A stretch of 64,000 nt of DNA from NCBI GenBank assembly GCA_016187945.1, contig JACPIT010000005.1:1364001-1428000 (forward strand), in the 5' to 3' direction. Made by a program: the position numbers and the translations under genes. A model generated the notes under the pieces. The model saw only the letters and a list, made by a program, of their open reading frames with translations, did not search any database and was not told the origin of the DNA. Positions 44,337 through 51,574 of this stretch are shown one piece after another (position 1 is the first letter of the stretch; each line of letters opens with the position of its first letter). Source of the stretch: Opitutia bacterium. GTDB lineage: Bacteria > Verrucomicrobiota > Verrucomicrobiia > Opitutales > Opitutaceae.

Positions 44337-44921
44337 TCAGGTGGCGGTCGGCAACGAGCCGGCGACTCGATAGGTGTTGAACAGAATGCCGGAGGGGAAC
44401 GCTTGCGTGCGGACGAGTTCCAGCGCGCGCCCCGGCGTGCCGTCGGCGAAGAAGCGTTTTCCCGTGCCGACGAGGACCGGATACACGCACAGCGCGACTT
44501 CGTCCGCGAGTCCATGCGCGAGCAGCGTGGAGGTCAGCGTGGAACTGCCCCACAGGATCAGGTCCGGGCCGCCTGAAGATTTGAGGGCGCGAACGCTGGC
44601 GACGAGGTCCGGCCCGAGAGCCTTGGCCGGGCCCCAGGCGAGATCGGTCGGCCGGTGGGTGACGACGAATTTGGTGGCCGCATTGAAAGGGTCCGCGATC
44701 GGACCGCTCGGGGCGTGCGGCCAGTAGCCCGACCAGAGATCGTAGGTGCGGCGGCCGAGGAGCAAATCGAAGCGCGCGCCCTGCGCTGCGATGACGGCGT
44801 CGCGACCGCCGGGTGTCCGGAACGGCACGGTCCAATCCGCGTAAGGGAAACCGTCGCCGTCGGCGGTGTGCTGGATCACGCCGTCGAGCGAGATGTGTTC
44901 GAGGATTTTGAGCTGACGCAT
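44337..44921 (-). CDS. RibD C-terminal (dihydrofolate reductase-like) family protein
   Basis: Protein of 194 aa, third of the trio: EHISLDGVIQHTADGDGF, FDLLLGRRTYDLWSGYWPHAP, KFVVTHRPTDLAWGPAKAL, LILWGSSTLTSTLLAHGLADEVALCVYPVLVGTGKRFF. It is longer at the N-terminal loop than the 182-aa member. The substrate is unknown. Upstream lies a repeat-filled spacer. Confidence 0.92.
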   Translation of the reverse strand: MRQLKILEHISLDGVIQHTADGDGFPYADWTVPFRTPGGRDAVIAAQGARFDLLLGRRTYDLWSGYWPHAPSGPIADPFNAATKFVVTHRPTDLAWGPAKALGPDLVASVRALKSSGGPDLILWGSSTLTSTLLAHGLADEVALCVYPVLVGTGKRFFADGTPGRALELVRTQAFPSGILFNTYRVAGSLPTAT

Positions 44922-45336
44922 GGTCGGGGTGGGGTGCGGTTCGCCGCGGTGGGTTTGGGGGAGGTGCGATCGATCAGTCCGTCAACGGTTGTCGGCGTCT
45001 TCTAGCCGACGAATGAGTCGCACGAATTCGGACACCCTGCCGCGAGGAATTGAATTAAGCGCGAGCGCAGATGCCGCGGGCGGGCGATGTTTTTGCCCAC
45101 GGATTGGACGGATGACGACGGATGAAACGGATCCGGCTAATCCGTATTTATCCGTGAAATCCGTGGTGACGAAAACGGCATCGAGCGCGGCGCGGGCCGC
45201 TTGATCGGGTTCTTTGCCCTGGGGGATTTTCGGCGGGCGAGTTGCATAACTATTTTCGTTTGGTGCATGGATGCGCGTTGCCGGAGCCGGAGCGGAGGGT
45301 TTACGCAAATGATCCTGTGGCGTTTGCGCCGCCCCC
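44922..45336. other. Repeat-bearing spacer between RibD-C and GH16 genes
   Basis: The 415 bases hold a CACGGATT-type hairpin (45091-45175) and, just before the GH16 start, an inverted repeat CGCAAA/TTTGCG (45304-45328) with a 13-base spacer that could be an operator. No gene was found. Confidence 0.5.
45091..45175. repeat. CACGGATT-type hairpin element (copy 3)
   Basis: TTTTTGCCCACGGATTGGAC plus GGATGACGACGGATGAAACG faces TCCGTATTTATCCGTGAAAT plus CCGTGG. It is flanked by GCCGCGGGCGGGCGATG and GAGCGCGGCGCGGGCCGC, which also flank copy 4 at 47752. So the mobile unit is larger than the hairpin. Confidence 0.75.
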
Positions 45337-46578
45337 ATGAACTCGCTGCTGTCTGTCGTCCCTCGCGCTTGGTTGTCGGGCGCATTCGTCTTCTTGTGCG
45401 GCGCGCCGCTCGCGGCGCAGGTCACCGCGGATAATTGGTCGCCGGGCGCGGGTTGGAATCTGGTGTGGGCGGACGAGTTCACCGGCAACGCCGTGAACAC
45501 CACGAACTGGACCTACGACCTCGGCGCCGGCGGCTGGGGCAATAACGAACTCGAAACCTACACGACCGCCAACGCCACCGTGCAGGACGGCGAGCTGCGC
45601 ATCACGGCGCAGAAAAACGCCGACGGCAGCTATACCTCCGCGCGCCTCAAGACGCAGGATCGGTTGTCGTGGACTTACGGGAAATTCGCCGCGCGCATGC
45701 GCCTGCCGCTGGGGCAGGGGATGTGGCCGGCGTTCTGGATGCTCGGCACCAACATCACCACCGTGGGCTGGCCGAAATGCGGCGAGATCGACGTCATGGA
45801 AATGATCGGAGGCGGCGAGGATCGCGACGATTCCGTCTATGGCACGATTCATTGGGACTCCGGAGGCCACGCCGCGACCGGCAGCAGCCGCATCGAACTG
45901 GTGGACCCCGAAATTTTCCACGACGACTACCACGTCTTCGAAGTCGAGTGGACGCCCGCGGTCATCATCTGGCGCATCGACGGCGTGGAGACCGCGCGCA
46001 CCAGCATCGATCGCACGGCGCAGCCGGACCGCGAGGAGTTTCACCGGCCGTTTTTCCTCGTGCTCAATCTCGCCGTCGGCGGCAACTGGCCCGGCGCGCC
46101 GGACGCGAGCACGGTGTTCCCGCAGGTGTTGGCGGTGGATTGGGTGCGCGCGTATGCGAGCGAGGCGACGGCCAGCGCGCCGGCGTTCATCGCGCAGCCG
46201 AAGGCGGCCACGGCGACGGCGGGCGACTCGGTGTCCTTCAGCGTGACGGTCTCCGGGCAGCCGGAGCCGACGCTGCAATGGCAACGCGACGGCGTGAGCA
46301 TCGCCGGCGCCACCAGCGCCACGCTCTCGCTCAGCAACGTGATCGCCGTCGACGCGGGCAACTACCGCGTGATCGCCACCAACAGCGCCGGCACGACGAC
46401 AAGCGACGCGGCGGCGTTGACGGTCACCACGCCGACACCGCCGCCGAGTCCAGCCCCGACCAGCTCAGGCGGCGGCGGAGGTGGCGGCGCGCCGAGTGCG
46501 TATTTCGCGATCGCCATCGCTGTGCTCGCTTGGCTGCGCGGTCGTTGCGACCAGCGGCGCACCGCACGCGAGTCATGA
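45337..46578 (+). CDS. GH16 beta-glucanase with Ig-like domain and Gly-rich C-terminal anchor
   Basis: Secreted enzyme of 413 aa. The signal peptide is LSGAFVFLCGAPLAAQ. The GH16 domain (30-275) has NNELETYT, GMWPAFWMLG and the catalytic motif GEIDVMEM with Glu150, Asp152 and Glu155, which predicts endo-hydrolysis of beta-1,3(4)-glucans such as laminarin or lichenan. An Ig-like domain follows (280-365: ATAGDSVSFSVTVSGQPEPTLQWQRDG). The end has a Pro/Ser linker, eight Gly, a hydrophobic helix (AYFAIAIAVLAWL) and Arg residues, like a GlyGly-CTERM anchor, not PEP-CTERM. Upstream CGCAAA/TTTGCG may be an operator. Confidence 0.93.
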   Translation: MNSLLSVVPRAWLSGAFVFLCGAPLAAQVTADNWSPGAGWNLVWADEFTGNAVNTTNWTYDLGAGGWGNNELETYTTANATVQDGELRITAQKNADGSYTSARLKTQDRLSWTYGKFAARMRLPLGQGMWPAFWMLGTNITTVGWPKCGEIDVMEMIGGGEDRDDSVYGTIHWDSGGHAATGSSRIELVDPEIFHDDYHVFEVEWTPAVIIWRIDGVETARTSIDRTAQPDREEFHRPFFLVLNLAVGGNWPGAPDASTVFPQVLAVDWVRAYASEATASAPAFIAQPKAATATAGDSVSFSVTVSGQPEPTLQWQRDGVSIAGATSATLSLSNVIAVDAGNYRVIATNSAGTTTSDAAALTVTTPTPPPSPAPTSSGGGGGGGAPSAYFAIAIAVLAWLRGRCDQRRTARES

Positions 46579-46875
46579 GCGGGGTAGGCGATGTCGCCAA
46601 TAGCCGGGTGCGCGGTGCAGGTGCATGACGGCGAGAATCCAGATGCGGTCGGGTTGATCGACGTAGATCAGCCCGAAAGGGAAGTCTCTCGAGAGATGGC
46701 GGCGTGCCGGTGGACGAATGAAGCGGAACACTTGCGGCATCGTGCAGGCGTCCGCGATGAGGCGGTGAACCTCGTCGTAGAAGCGGTCGCCCAAATCAGG
46801 CGTGATGCTGGCGTAATGCTCCAGCGAAGCGATGAACTCTGCGTCGGCCTCGGGGTGGAAGGCGAACGGCTTCAC
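46573..46875 (-). CDS. RelE/ParE-type toxin
   Basis: Toxin of 100 aa of the RelE/ParE superfamily: FHPEADAEFIASLEHYASITPDLGDRFYDEV with the helical start and FGLIYVDQPDRIWILAVMHLHRAPGYWRHR as the beta-rich end. It overlaps the antitoxin gene by four bases (ATGA), the typical antitoxin-first order. Its 3' end overlaps the GH16 gene end by six bases in convergent orientation. Confidence 0.9.
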   Translation of the reverse strand: MKPFAFHPEADAEFIASLEHYASITPDLGDRFYDEVHRLIADACTMPQVFRFIRPPARRHLSRDFPFGLIYVDQPDRIWILAVMHLHRAPGYWRHRLPRS

Positions 46876-47111
46876 TTCCGACCGATGATCTTGCGCGCGC
46901 GCGCCATCACTTCCTCACCGGGGATGAGCTTCACTTTGCCTTCTTCGATTTCCTTGAGACGGCGCATGGCTTCATCGCCCCAAGCTTTTTCGACGGCGGG
47001 GTCGATGTCTTGCGCGGAGGCGGCGATGAGCTGCTCGATGAGTTCGGCGCGCTCGCCGTAGGGCAGCTGCTTGACTTCCTCGACGAGTTGCTGGACCTTG
47101 CGGCTCTTCAT
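46872..47111 (-). CDS. Putative addiction module antitoxin
   Basis: Protein of 79 aa in the short helical antitoxin family (Unstab_antitox/TIGR02574 type): VQQLVEEVKQLPYGERAELIEQLIAAS, VEKAWGDEAMRRLKEIEEGKVKLIPGEEVMARARKII. It should neutralise the ParE-type toxin encoded next. No DNA-binding domain is visible, so autoregulation by another factor is possible. ATG 47111 was chosen; a GTG at 47120 would add three residues. Confidence 0.9.
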   Translation of the reverse strand: MKSRKVQQLVEEVKQLPYGERAELIEQLIAASAQDIDPAVEKAWGDEAMRRLKEIEEGKVKLIPGEEVMARARKIIGRK

Positions 47112-47199
47112 GAGGCGCACGATGCGCGGCAGCGCGAGTGCGTCAAATCTCCAAGTGGAAGCGGAGCGCGTGCCGCGGGCGGACGGAGTTTTGGGCCAC

Positions 47200-47225
47200 G
47201 AATTACGCGGATGGCACGGATGGTG
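47200..47225 (+). repeat. CACGGATT-type repeat, single arm
   Basis: CCACGAATTACGCGGATGGC plus ACGGAT is one arm of the family; preceding bases GTGCCGCGGGCGGACGG resemble the flanks of copies 3 and 4. The mirror arm is missing because a CACAGAGG-type element begins a few bases further. Confidence 0.6.
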
Positions 47226-47238
47226 GTGATCAGATCCG

Positions 47239-47331
47239 ATTAAACACAGAGGTCGCGGAGGACGCGGAGAAAGATGGCGCGGAGGGGATCGAACCCTCTG
47301 TGCTCTCTGTGTCCTCTGTGTTGAAAACAGG
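47239..47331. repeat. CACAGAGG-type hairpin element (complete)
   Basis: ATTAAACACAGAGGTCGCGG plus AGGACGCGGAGAAAG faces CTCTGTGCTCTCTGTGTCCT plus CTGTGTTGAAAAC. The arms are near-direct repeats of about 10 bases. The loop (about 47274-47300) resembles a tRNA T-arm on the minus strand (GGTTCGATCC). Confidence 0.8.
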
Positions 47332-47345
47332 AACGCGCGTTCGGG

Positions 47346-47543
47346 CTACTGGATGCGGGCTTCGCCTTTGGGGGTGAGAGCGTAGAGCTTTTCGGGACGG
47401 CGGTGCTCGATGAGGCCTTCCTTGATCCAGGCGGTGAGCTGCTTCTGGCCCACGGTCCGCGCATGGCTCTCGGGAATCGTGCCGAGCGAGCCCATGAACA
47501 GCGTTCGCAGTTTGAAGGCTTGCGGGGATTTCGAGAGGGGCAT
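47346..47543 (-). CDS. Small winged-helix-like protein
   Basis: Frame of 65 codons with ATG 47543. The product KLRTLFMGSLGTIPESHARTVGQKQLTAWIKEGLIEHRRPEKLYALTP splits into a helix-turn-helix followed by a short beta-wing (LYALTPKGEARIQ), as in small DNA-binding regulators. It is too short for certainty. It lies downstream of a repeat-rich zone and may belong to an accessory module. Confidence 0.55.
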   Translation of the reverse strand: MPLSKSPQAFKLRTLFMGSLGTIPESHARTVGQKQLTAWIKEGLIEHRRPEKLYALTPKGEARIQ

Positions 47544-47597
47544 GGAGCGCGGTGGTGAGCGAAGGAATGGGCGGGATAAAATCGGATGACAAGAGCT

Positions 47598-47708
47598 GGG
47601 TCACAGAGGACACGGAGGAAGCACAGAGCGAAGGGAGGCCGGCAGCGGCGGTGGGCGCGGCGGCGTGCTCCGTGTGCTCCGGTTTGCCTCGGTGCTCTCT
47701 GTGACGAA
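47598..47708. repeat. CACAGAGG-type hairpin element
   Basis: GGGTCACAGAGGACACGGAG plus GAAGCACAGAG faces TGCTCCGGTTTGCCTCGGTG plus CTCTCTGTGACG. The inner part is a separate sequence rich in GGCGG. Confidence 0.75.
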
Positions 47709-47751
47709 ATCCGACTCCGCTCGGAAAACGTGCCGCGAGCGGGCGGTGTTT

Positions 47752-47828
47752 TTGACCACGGATTGGACGGATGAAAACGGATGAAACGGATCTGGCTAAT
47801 CCGAGTCCGTCCGTGAAATCAGTGGCCG
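47752..47828. repeat. CACGGATT-type hairpin element (copy 4)
   Basis: TTTGACCACGGATTGGACGG plus ATGAAAACGGATGAAACGGA faces TCCGAGTCCGTCCGTGAAAT plus CAGTGGC. It is closely similar to copy 3, including the outer flanks. Confidence 0.8.
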
Positions 47829-47891
47829 AGAAACGGCGTCGGGCGCGGCACGTGCCGATAACGAACAACGGCCTGACCGCGTTGGATCGAC

Positions 47892-48071
47892 CTACCTCCG
47901 GGTCGGCGGAGACGTTGCCGTTGTAGCCGTAGCAGCGTGCGACTTCCTGCCGCACAAAACTGAAGTCGACGGTGCGTCGGACGGCGCGCAGCGGGTGATC
48001 GGCCCGCACCCGCCGATCGAGATCGACCTGATAACTGAACAACTCCTTCTGCGCCGAATGCACGCCCATCA
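47892..48071 (-). pseudogene. IS1182-like transposase N-terminal remnant
   Basis: The minus-strand frame reads MMGVHSAQKELFSYQVDLD, then RVRADHPLRAVRRTVDFSFV, then YGYNGNVSADPE, which resembles the start of IS1182/IS5-type transposases (where V-DP is followed by a hydrophobic helix). The similarity stops after about 60 residues and unrelated repeat DNA follows. No inverted ends or DDE residues are seen. It is a truncated remnant; the frame is open to 48111. Confidence 0.6.
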
Positions 48072-48236
48072 TATTGGCGGAGTCAGACGCCTCGCGTGGC
48101 GTCCCGTTCAATCAGCGGCGCGATTTGGACAACAGGCCCTCAAGCCAGGACCCCGTCCGCTCATCCGCTCGCTCCGACTCGGCCTCGACCCCTTCGGCTC
48201 GGCCCCAATCGAACCCACCTCTTCGGGCCGACTCCG

Positions 48237-49082
48237 TCACTCCTGCGAGATTGAACCGGCGACAAAATAACCCCACTTGCGAAGTAGTGATCGGCCTTTC
48301 GGCGTCAGCATTCCGCCATCGCCCAAAATCCCATGCTGTTTCAACGCTAGCACTGTTGGATCCGAAAGTTTCGGCAGCCGTTCCTGAATGTGTCGCGAAA
48401 GCCAACCTAGAGGTGCTCTCAAGAAATGGGTCCGCTCAACAGTCAAGCTGAGTTCGCGAAGCGCAGCACGAAGGTCATCGGAAATTGCCAGCATATCTGA
48501 AGGGGCCTGCTCCAACTCCTCGAGACGCCGCCGATAATCGAACAGCTGTCGTTTCGCGTAATCTAGCTCTTTCTCCTTTTCGGCGAGTTTCTGTTGGATC
48601 GCATTCTTTTCCTCTACACCGAGATTGGCGCGTTCCATTAATTGGGCGATCAGACCGTCACGTTCCGCAACAGCTGCTTTCACGTCCTTTTCTTCTTCTT
48701 TGACCTTTTCGACTGCCTTGCTGCGCTCGACCTTCACTCCGTCCAGTCTATCACGAACGTCGGAGTAATTTTCGTCCAAGTGACGAAGCCGCTCTCCGAA
48801 GCCAGCTTCAATGCGGCCGAGCACCTGACTGATGTCCTTCGTGAACGTGTAGCTGTGATTGTAGAACTGCGCGCTCTCCTCTGAGCCTTTGAAGTAAAAC
48901 ATTACGGAAAGAGCTACCGAGAAAAGTGCCAATAAGATCGACAGCACATCGGTCGTGCTGAGGTTGCTCGCGTTAAAACCAATATTTGAAGTTCCTACCT
49001 TGTAGAGGAACACGGCGATGACGGAGCCGCTTAAGGCTACCGTCGCGCAAACTTTGATGTAGCGAATAATGATATCATGCAT
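48237..49082 (-). CDS. Two-TM coiled-coil protein of accessory type
   Basis: Protein of 281 aa. Two TM helices (about 10-30 and 47-67) are followed by a conserved-looking segment (FYFKGSEESAQFYNHSYTFTKDISQVLGRIEAGFGERLRHLDENYSDV), a long coiled coil (about 105-195, with KVERSKAVEKVKEEEKDV), and a C-terminal winged-helix-like part (LKQHGILGDGGMLTPKGRSLLRKWGYF). Base composition is visibly lower in GC than all neighbours, indicating transfer. The gene family is not named; similar proteins occur in genomic islands. ATG 49082 is taken; an in-frame ATG at 49145 would add 21 residues. Confidence 0.8.
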   Translation of the reverse strand: MHDIIIRYIKVCATVALSGSVIAVFLYKVGTSNIGFNASNLSTTDVLSILLALFSVALSVMFYFKGSEESAQFYNHSYTFTKDISQVLGRIEAGFGERLRHLDENYSDVRDRLDGVKVERSKAVEKVKEEEKDVKAAVAERDGLIAQLMERANLGVEEKNAIQQKLAEKEKELDYAKRQLFDYRRRLEELEQAPSDMLAISDDLRAALRELSLTVERTHFLRAPLGWLSRHIQERLPKLSDPTVLALKQHGILGDGGMLTPKGRSLLRKWGYFVAGSISQE

Positions 49083-49225
49083 GATGGGACAAGTTCGAGT
49101 AGGTATCTGAAACCGCAGTGAAGCGAACTTGAAATCGACTGCCATATGCGAGCGCCATCGATGCGGGACCGTAGTTGCTCAGCTTGCCTCGGTTGTGCGG
49201 CCCGTCAGGGGGGGACTCACCTTCC

Positions 49226-49270
49226 TTACCAACCCCAGCTCCGTTTAATGCGGAGCTCGTCGTATTCGCC
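49226..49270 (-). pseudogene. Duplicated 3' end of the UvrD-type helicase gene
   Basis: The minus strand encodes GEYDELRIKRSWGW and a TAA stop, repeating the C-terminus LYDELRIKRSWGW of the helicase encoded at 49308. The protein tail is kept but third positions differ, so it is not a recent tandem copy. The copy lies 82 bases downstream of the real stop, next to the low-GC coiled-coil gene. Confidence 0.7.
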
Positions 49271-49307
49271 TACGCTAAGCCTCAGGCGGACGTGGAGGTC
49301 GCCTTGG

Positions 49308-51278
49308 TTACCAACCCCACGAGCGCTTGATGCGCAGTTCGTCGTAGAGGTCGTTCGGCAGTTCGAGGAGGAAGCGTGACGGCTGGAGCATCATTCCTCC
49401 CGGGCCGGCGCGGGTCGCGACTCTCGGGTAGCTGATGTAGAGTTCGTTCTTGGCGCGGGTCACGGCGACGTAGAAGAGGCGGCGCTCTTCTTCGACGTCG
49501 CCGGCTTCGATCGAGCGGCGGGTCGGGAATTGGTTGTCGGCGGCGCCGATCACGAAGACGACGTCGTATTCGAGGCCTTTGGCCTGGTGCACCGTCGTCA
49601 GGCGGATGGCGTCGTCGGTGGGCTCGACTTCCTTCTCGGCGGTCTCGCCGTTGAGGAGCGCCACTTGCGTGAGCATCTCCTGCATCTCGGTGAACTGACT
49701 CGCGAAGCCGACGAGGCCTTTCAATTCCTCGAGGCGGTCCATGTAGTCGGCGTAGGCGCCTTTCATGTAGTCGCCATACCAGCCGTCGATCGCGACTTTC
49801 ACGGCGTCGGCGGGGCGGCCGGCGTCCATGGCTTCGCCGACTTGTTTGAGCGAGGCGCAGAAGTTGGCCCAGTCGTCCTTGGCGTCCTTCGGGACTTTGG
49901 TCTTCACGTCGTCCTCGGCGAGGGCGTCGATGAAGTTTTTCTGGAGGAGCTTCGCGTGGTCGAGGGCGGCGGCGTAGATTTTCTGCGCGCCTTTTTCGCC
50001 GACTTTCGGGAGGAGAATGGCGAAGCGCTGCCAGGCGAGCGTGTTCTTCGGTTGATAGACGAACTGGACGAGGGCGATGAGGTCGCGGACGTGCTGGCGC
50101 TCGAAGAATTTCACGCCGCTGGTGATGACGTAGGGGATGCCGGCGCGGGAGAGCGCGAGTTGCACTTCGAGGGCGAGGAAGTGCGAGCGGTAGAGGATGG
50201 CGATTTCCTTGGGCGAGACGCCGTCGTCCGAAACGAGCGACTCGATGCGTTTCACGATGAAGGCGGCTTGCTCGCGGTCGTCCATCGCCTGGATGACGGA
50301 GGGCTTCTGGCCGTGCTTGCGGGCGGCGCGGAGTTCTTTTTCGAAGTGGCGGCCCTTGGGCGCGGAGTTGAGGACGCCGTTGGCGAAGTTGAGAATCTCG
50401 GGCGTCGAGCGGTAGTTGATCTCGATGCGGTGGATGACGGTGCCCGGGTGACGGTCGGGGAACGTCATGATGTTTTCGAAATCGGCGCCGCGCCACGAGT
50501 AGATGCATTGCGCGTCGTCGCCCACGGCCATGACGCGGTGGTGCGCGGCGAGTTTGTCGACGATCTGGGCCTGAATGGTGTTGGTGTCCTGGTATTCGTC
50601 GACGAGGACGTGGCGGAAGCGCTGGTTGAAATACGCGGCGACGTCGGGCGCGTCGGTGAGGAGGCGGAGCCAGAGTTCGAGGAGGTCGTCGTAGTCGACG
50701 ACGGATTGCTCGCGGCGCGCTTTCTCGTAGGCGGTGGCGAAGGCCGGGAGGCGGTGCGCGATCTCGCCGTATTGCGGGAAGTGGCGCGCGACGGTGTCGG
50801 CGAGCGAGAGCTGGGTGTTGCGCGCCATGGAGAGCACGCTGAAGAGCGGGCCGGGGCGCGGGTTGGTCTTGTCCTTGAAGAAGAGTTTGTCGACGGACTC
50901 GACGCACTGCTTGAGGAGCGATTCGGACTCGTCGGCGTCGAGGATGGAGAAATTTTTCGGGAGCTGGATGGCGTCGCCGAACATGCGCAGGGCGCGGTTG
51001 CCGATGGAGTGGAAGGTGCCGCCCCAGAAGCGCGCGGGCTCGACGCCGGTGAGCTCGTGGACGCGGTGGAGCATCTCCTTCGCGGCCTTGTTGGTGAAGG
51101 TGAGGAGGAGAATCTCGCCGGGCTTCACGCCTTGGGAGAGCAGGTAGGCGACGCGGTAGGTGAGCGTGCGGGTCTTGCCGGAGCCGGCGCCGGCGAGGAC
51201 GAGCAGCGGGCCGGGCTCGGCGGTGACGGCGGCGAACTGCTCGTCGTTGAGGGACGCGCGGAAATCGATCGCGGGCAT
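49308..51278 (-). CDS. UvrD/PcrA/Rep-type DNA helicase
   Basis: SF1A helicase of 656 aa. Walker A is LAGAGSGKTRT (motif I), with FTNKAAKEM (Ia), HSIGNRALR, DEYQDTN (II), VGDDAQCIYSWRGA (III), and later motifs RIEINYRSTP, VHQAKGLEYDVVFVIG and VAVTRAKNELYISYPR. It unwinds 3' to 5' DNA in repair or replication restart. UvrD versus PcrA versus Rep cannot be settled by eye. ATG 51278 precedes the conserved start; the frame runs to 51326 upstream. Its last 12 codons recur 82 bases past its stop. Confidence 0.95.
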   Translation of the reverse strand: MPAIDFRASLNDEQFAAVTAEPGPLLVLAGAGSGKTRTLTYRVAYLLSQGVKPGEILLLTFTNKAAKEMLHRVHELTGVEPARFWGGTFHSIGNRALRMFGDAIQLPKNFSILDADESESLLKQCVESVDKLFFKDKTNPRPGPLFSVLSMARNTQLSLADTVARHFPQYGEIAHRLPAFATAYEKARREQSVVDYDDLLELWLRLLTDAPDVAAYFNQRFRHVLVDEYQDTNTIQAQIVDKLAAHHRVMAVGDDAQCIYSWRGADFENIMTFPDRHPGTVIHRIEINYRSTPEILNFANGVLNSAPKGRHFEKELRAARKHGQKPSVIQAMDDREQAAFIVKRIESLVSDDGVSPKEIAILYRSHFLALEVQLALSRAGIPYVITSGVKFFERQHVRDLIALVQFVYQPKNTLAWQRFAILLPKVGEKGAQKIYAAALDHAKLLQKNFIDALAEDDVKTKVPKDAKDDWANFCASLKQVGEAMDAGRPADAVKVAIDGWYGDYMKGAYADYMDRLEELKGLVGFASQFTEMQEMLTQVALLNGETAEKEVEPTDDAIRLTTVHQAKGLEYDVVFVIGAADNQFPTRRSIEAGDVEEERRLFYVAVTRAKNELYISYPRVATRAGPGGMMLQPSRFLLELPNDLYDELRIKRSWGW

Positions 51279-51342
51279 GTGCGAGCCGGGCGTCGGATGC
51301 GGGGAGTCTAGGTCGAATTCGCGCAAGGAGAGGGAAAAGGAG

Positions 51343-51375
51343 CCAGAAGTCAGGAGTCAGGAGACAGGAGAGGGA
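51343..51375 (+). repeat. GGAGTCAGGAG-type direct repeats
   Basis: CCAGAAGTCAGGAGTCAGGA plus GACAGGAGAGG is a run of short near-direct repeats. A related stretch (GAACAGAAGACAGAGGACAG) lies at 5096-5117 after the CobW-type start. Function unknown. Confidence 0.5.
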
Positions 51376-51392
51376 AGGAAAAAGGAGGCGGG

Positions 51393-51476
51393 TGAACCAC
51401 AGAGACACGGAGGGCACGGAGAACAAGCCGCTCGGTGGGGGATTTCCTCTGTGTTCTCTGTGCCTCTGTGGTTCAG
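51393..51476. repeat. CACAGAGG-type hairpin element (complete)
   Basis: GTGAACCACAGAGACACGGA plus GGGCACGGAGAAC faces TCTGTGTTCTCTGTGCCTCT plus GTGGTTCAG, a short-spacer near-perfect hairpin. It lies between the helicase start and the GH3 gene, so it may affect the transcript of neither coding part directly. Confidence 0.8.
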
Positions 51477-51574
51477 ATTTTGTCCATCGAAGAGCCGTGC
51501 AACAATGTGCGCGCTTGCGGGCTGGCGCGGGGCGGCGGGTGGGCTAGCTTCGCGGGCAACTACCCCGCTCTCGC

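Larger units (their letters stand above)
47544..47891. other. Repeat-filled spacer
   Basis: These 348 bases hold a CACAGAGG-type pair (47598-47708) and a CACGGATT-type hairpin (47752-47828) with flanking GTGCCGCGAGCGGGCGGTG and CGGCACGTGCCG. No gene is seen. Confidence 0.55.

Noticed and set aside
47272-47302. A tRNA gene on the minus strand
   Set aside because: Only a T-arm-like segment exists; no D-arm, anticodon arm or 5' acceptor strand can be found upstream.
39421-47828. CACGGATT and CACAGAGG arms as a possible CRISPR array
   Set aside because: The units are 8-12 bases, imperfect, inverted on two arms and lack regular spacers or cas genes.
48112-48405. Minus-strand frame of 97 codons overlapping the coiled-coil gene end
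   Set aside because: It crosses the 3' end of the better-supported gene in another frame and has no similarity.
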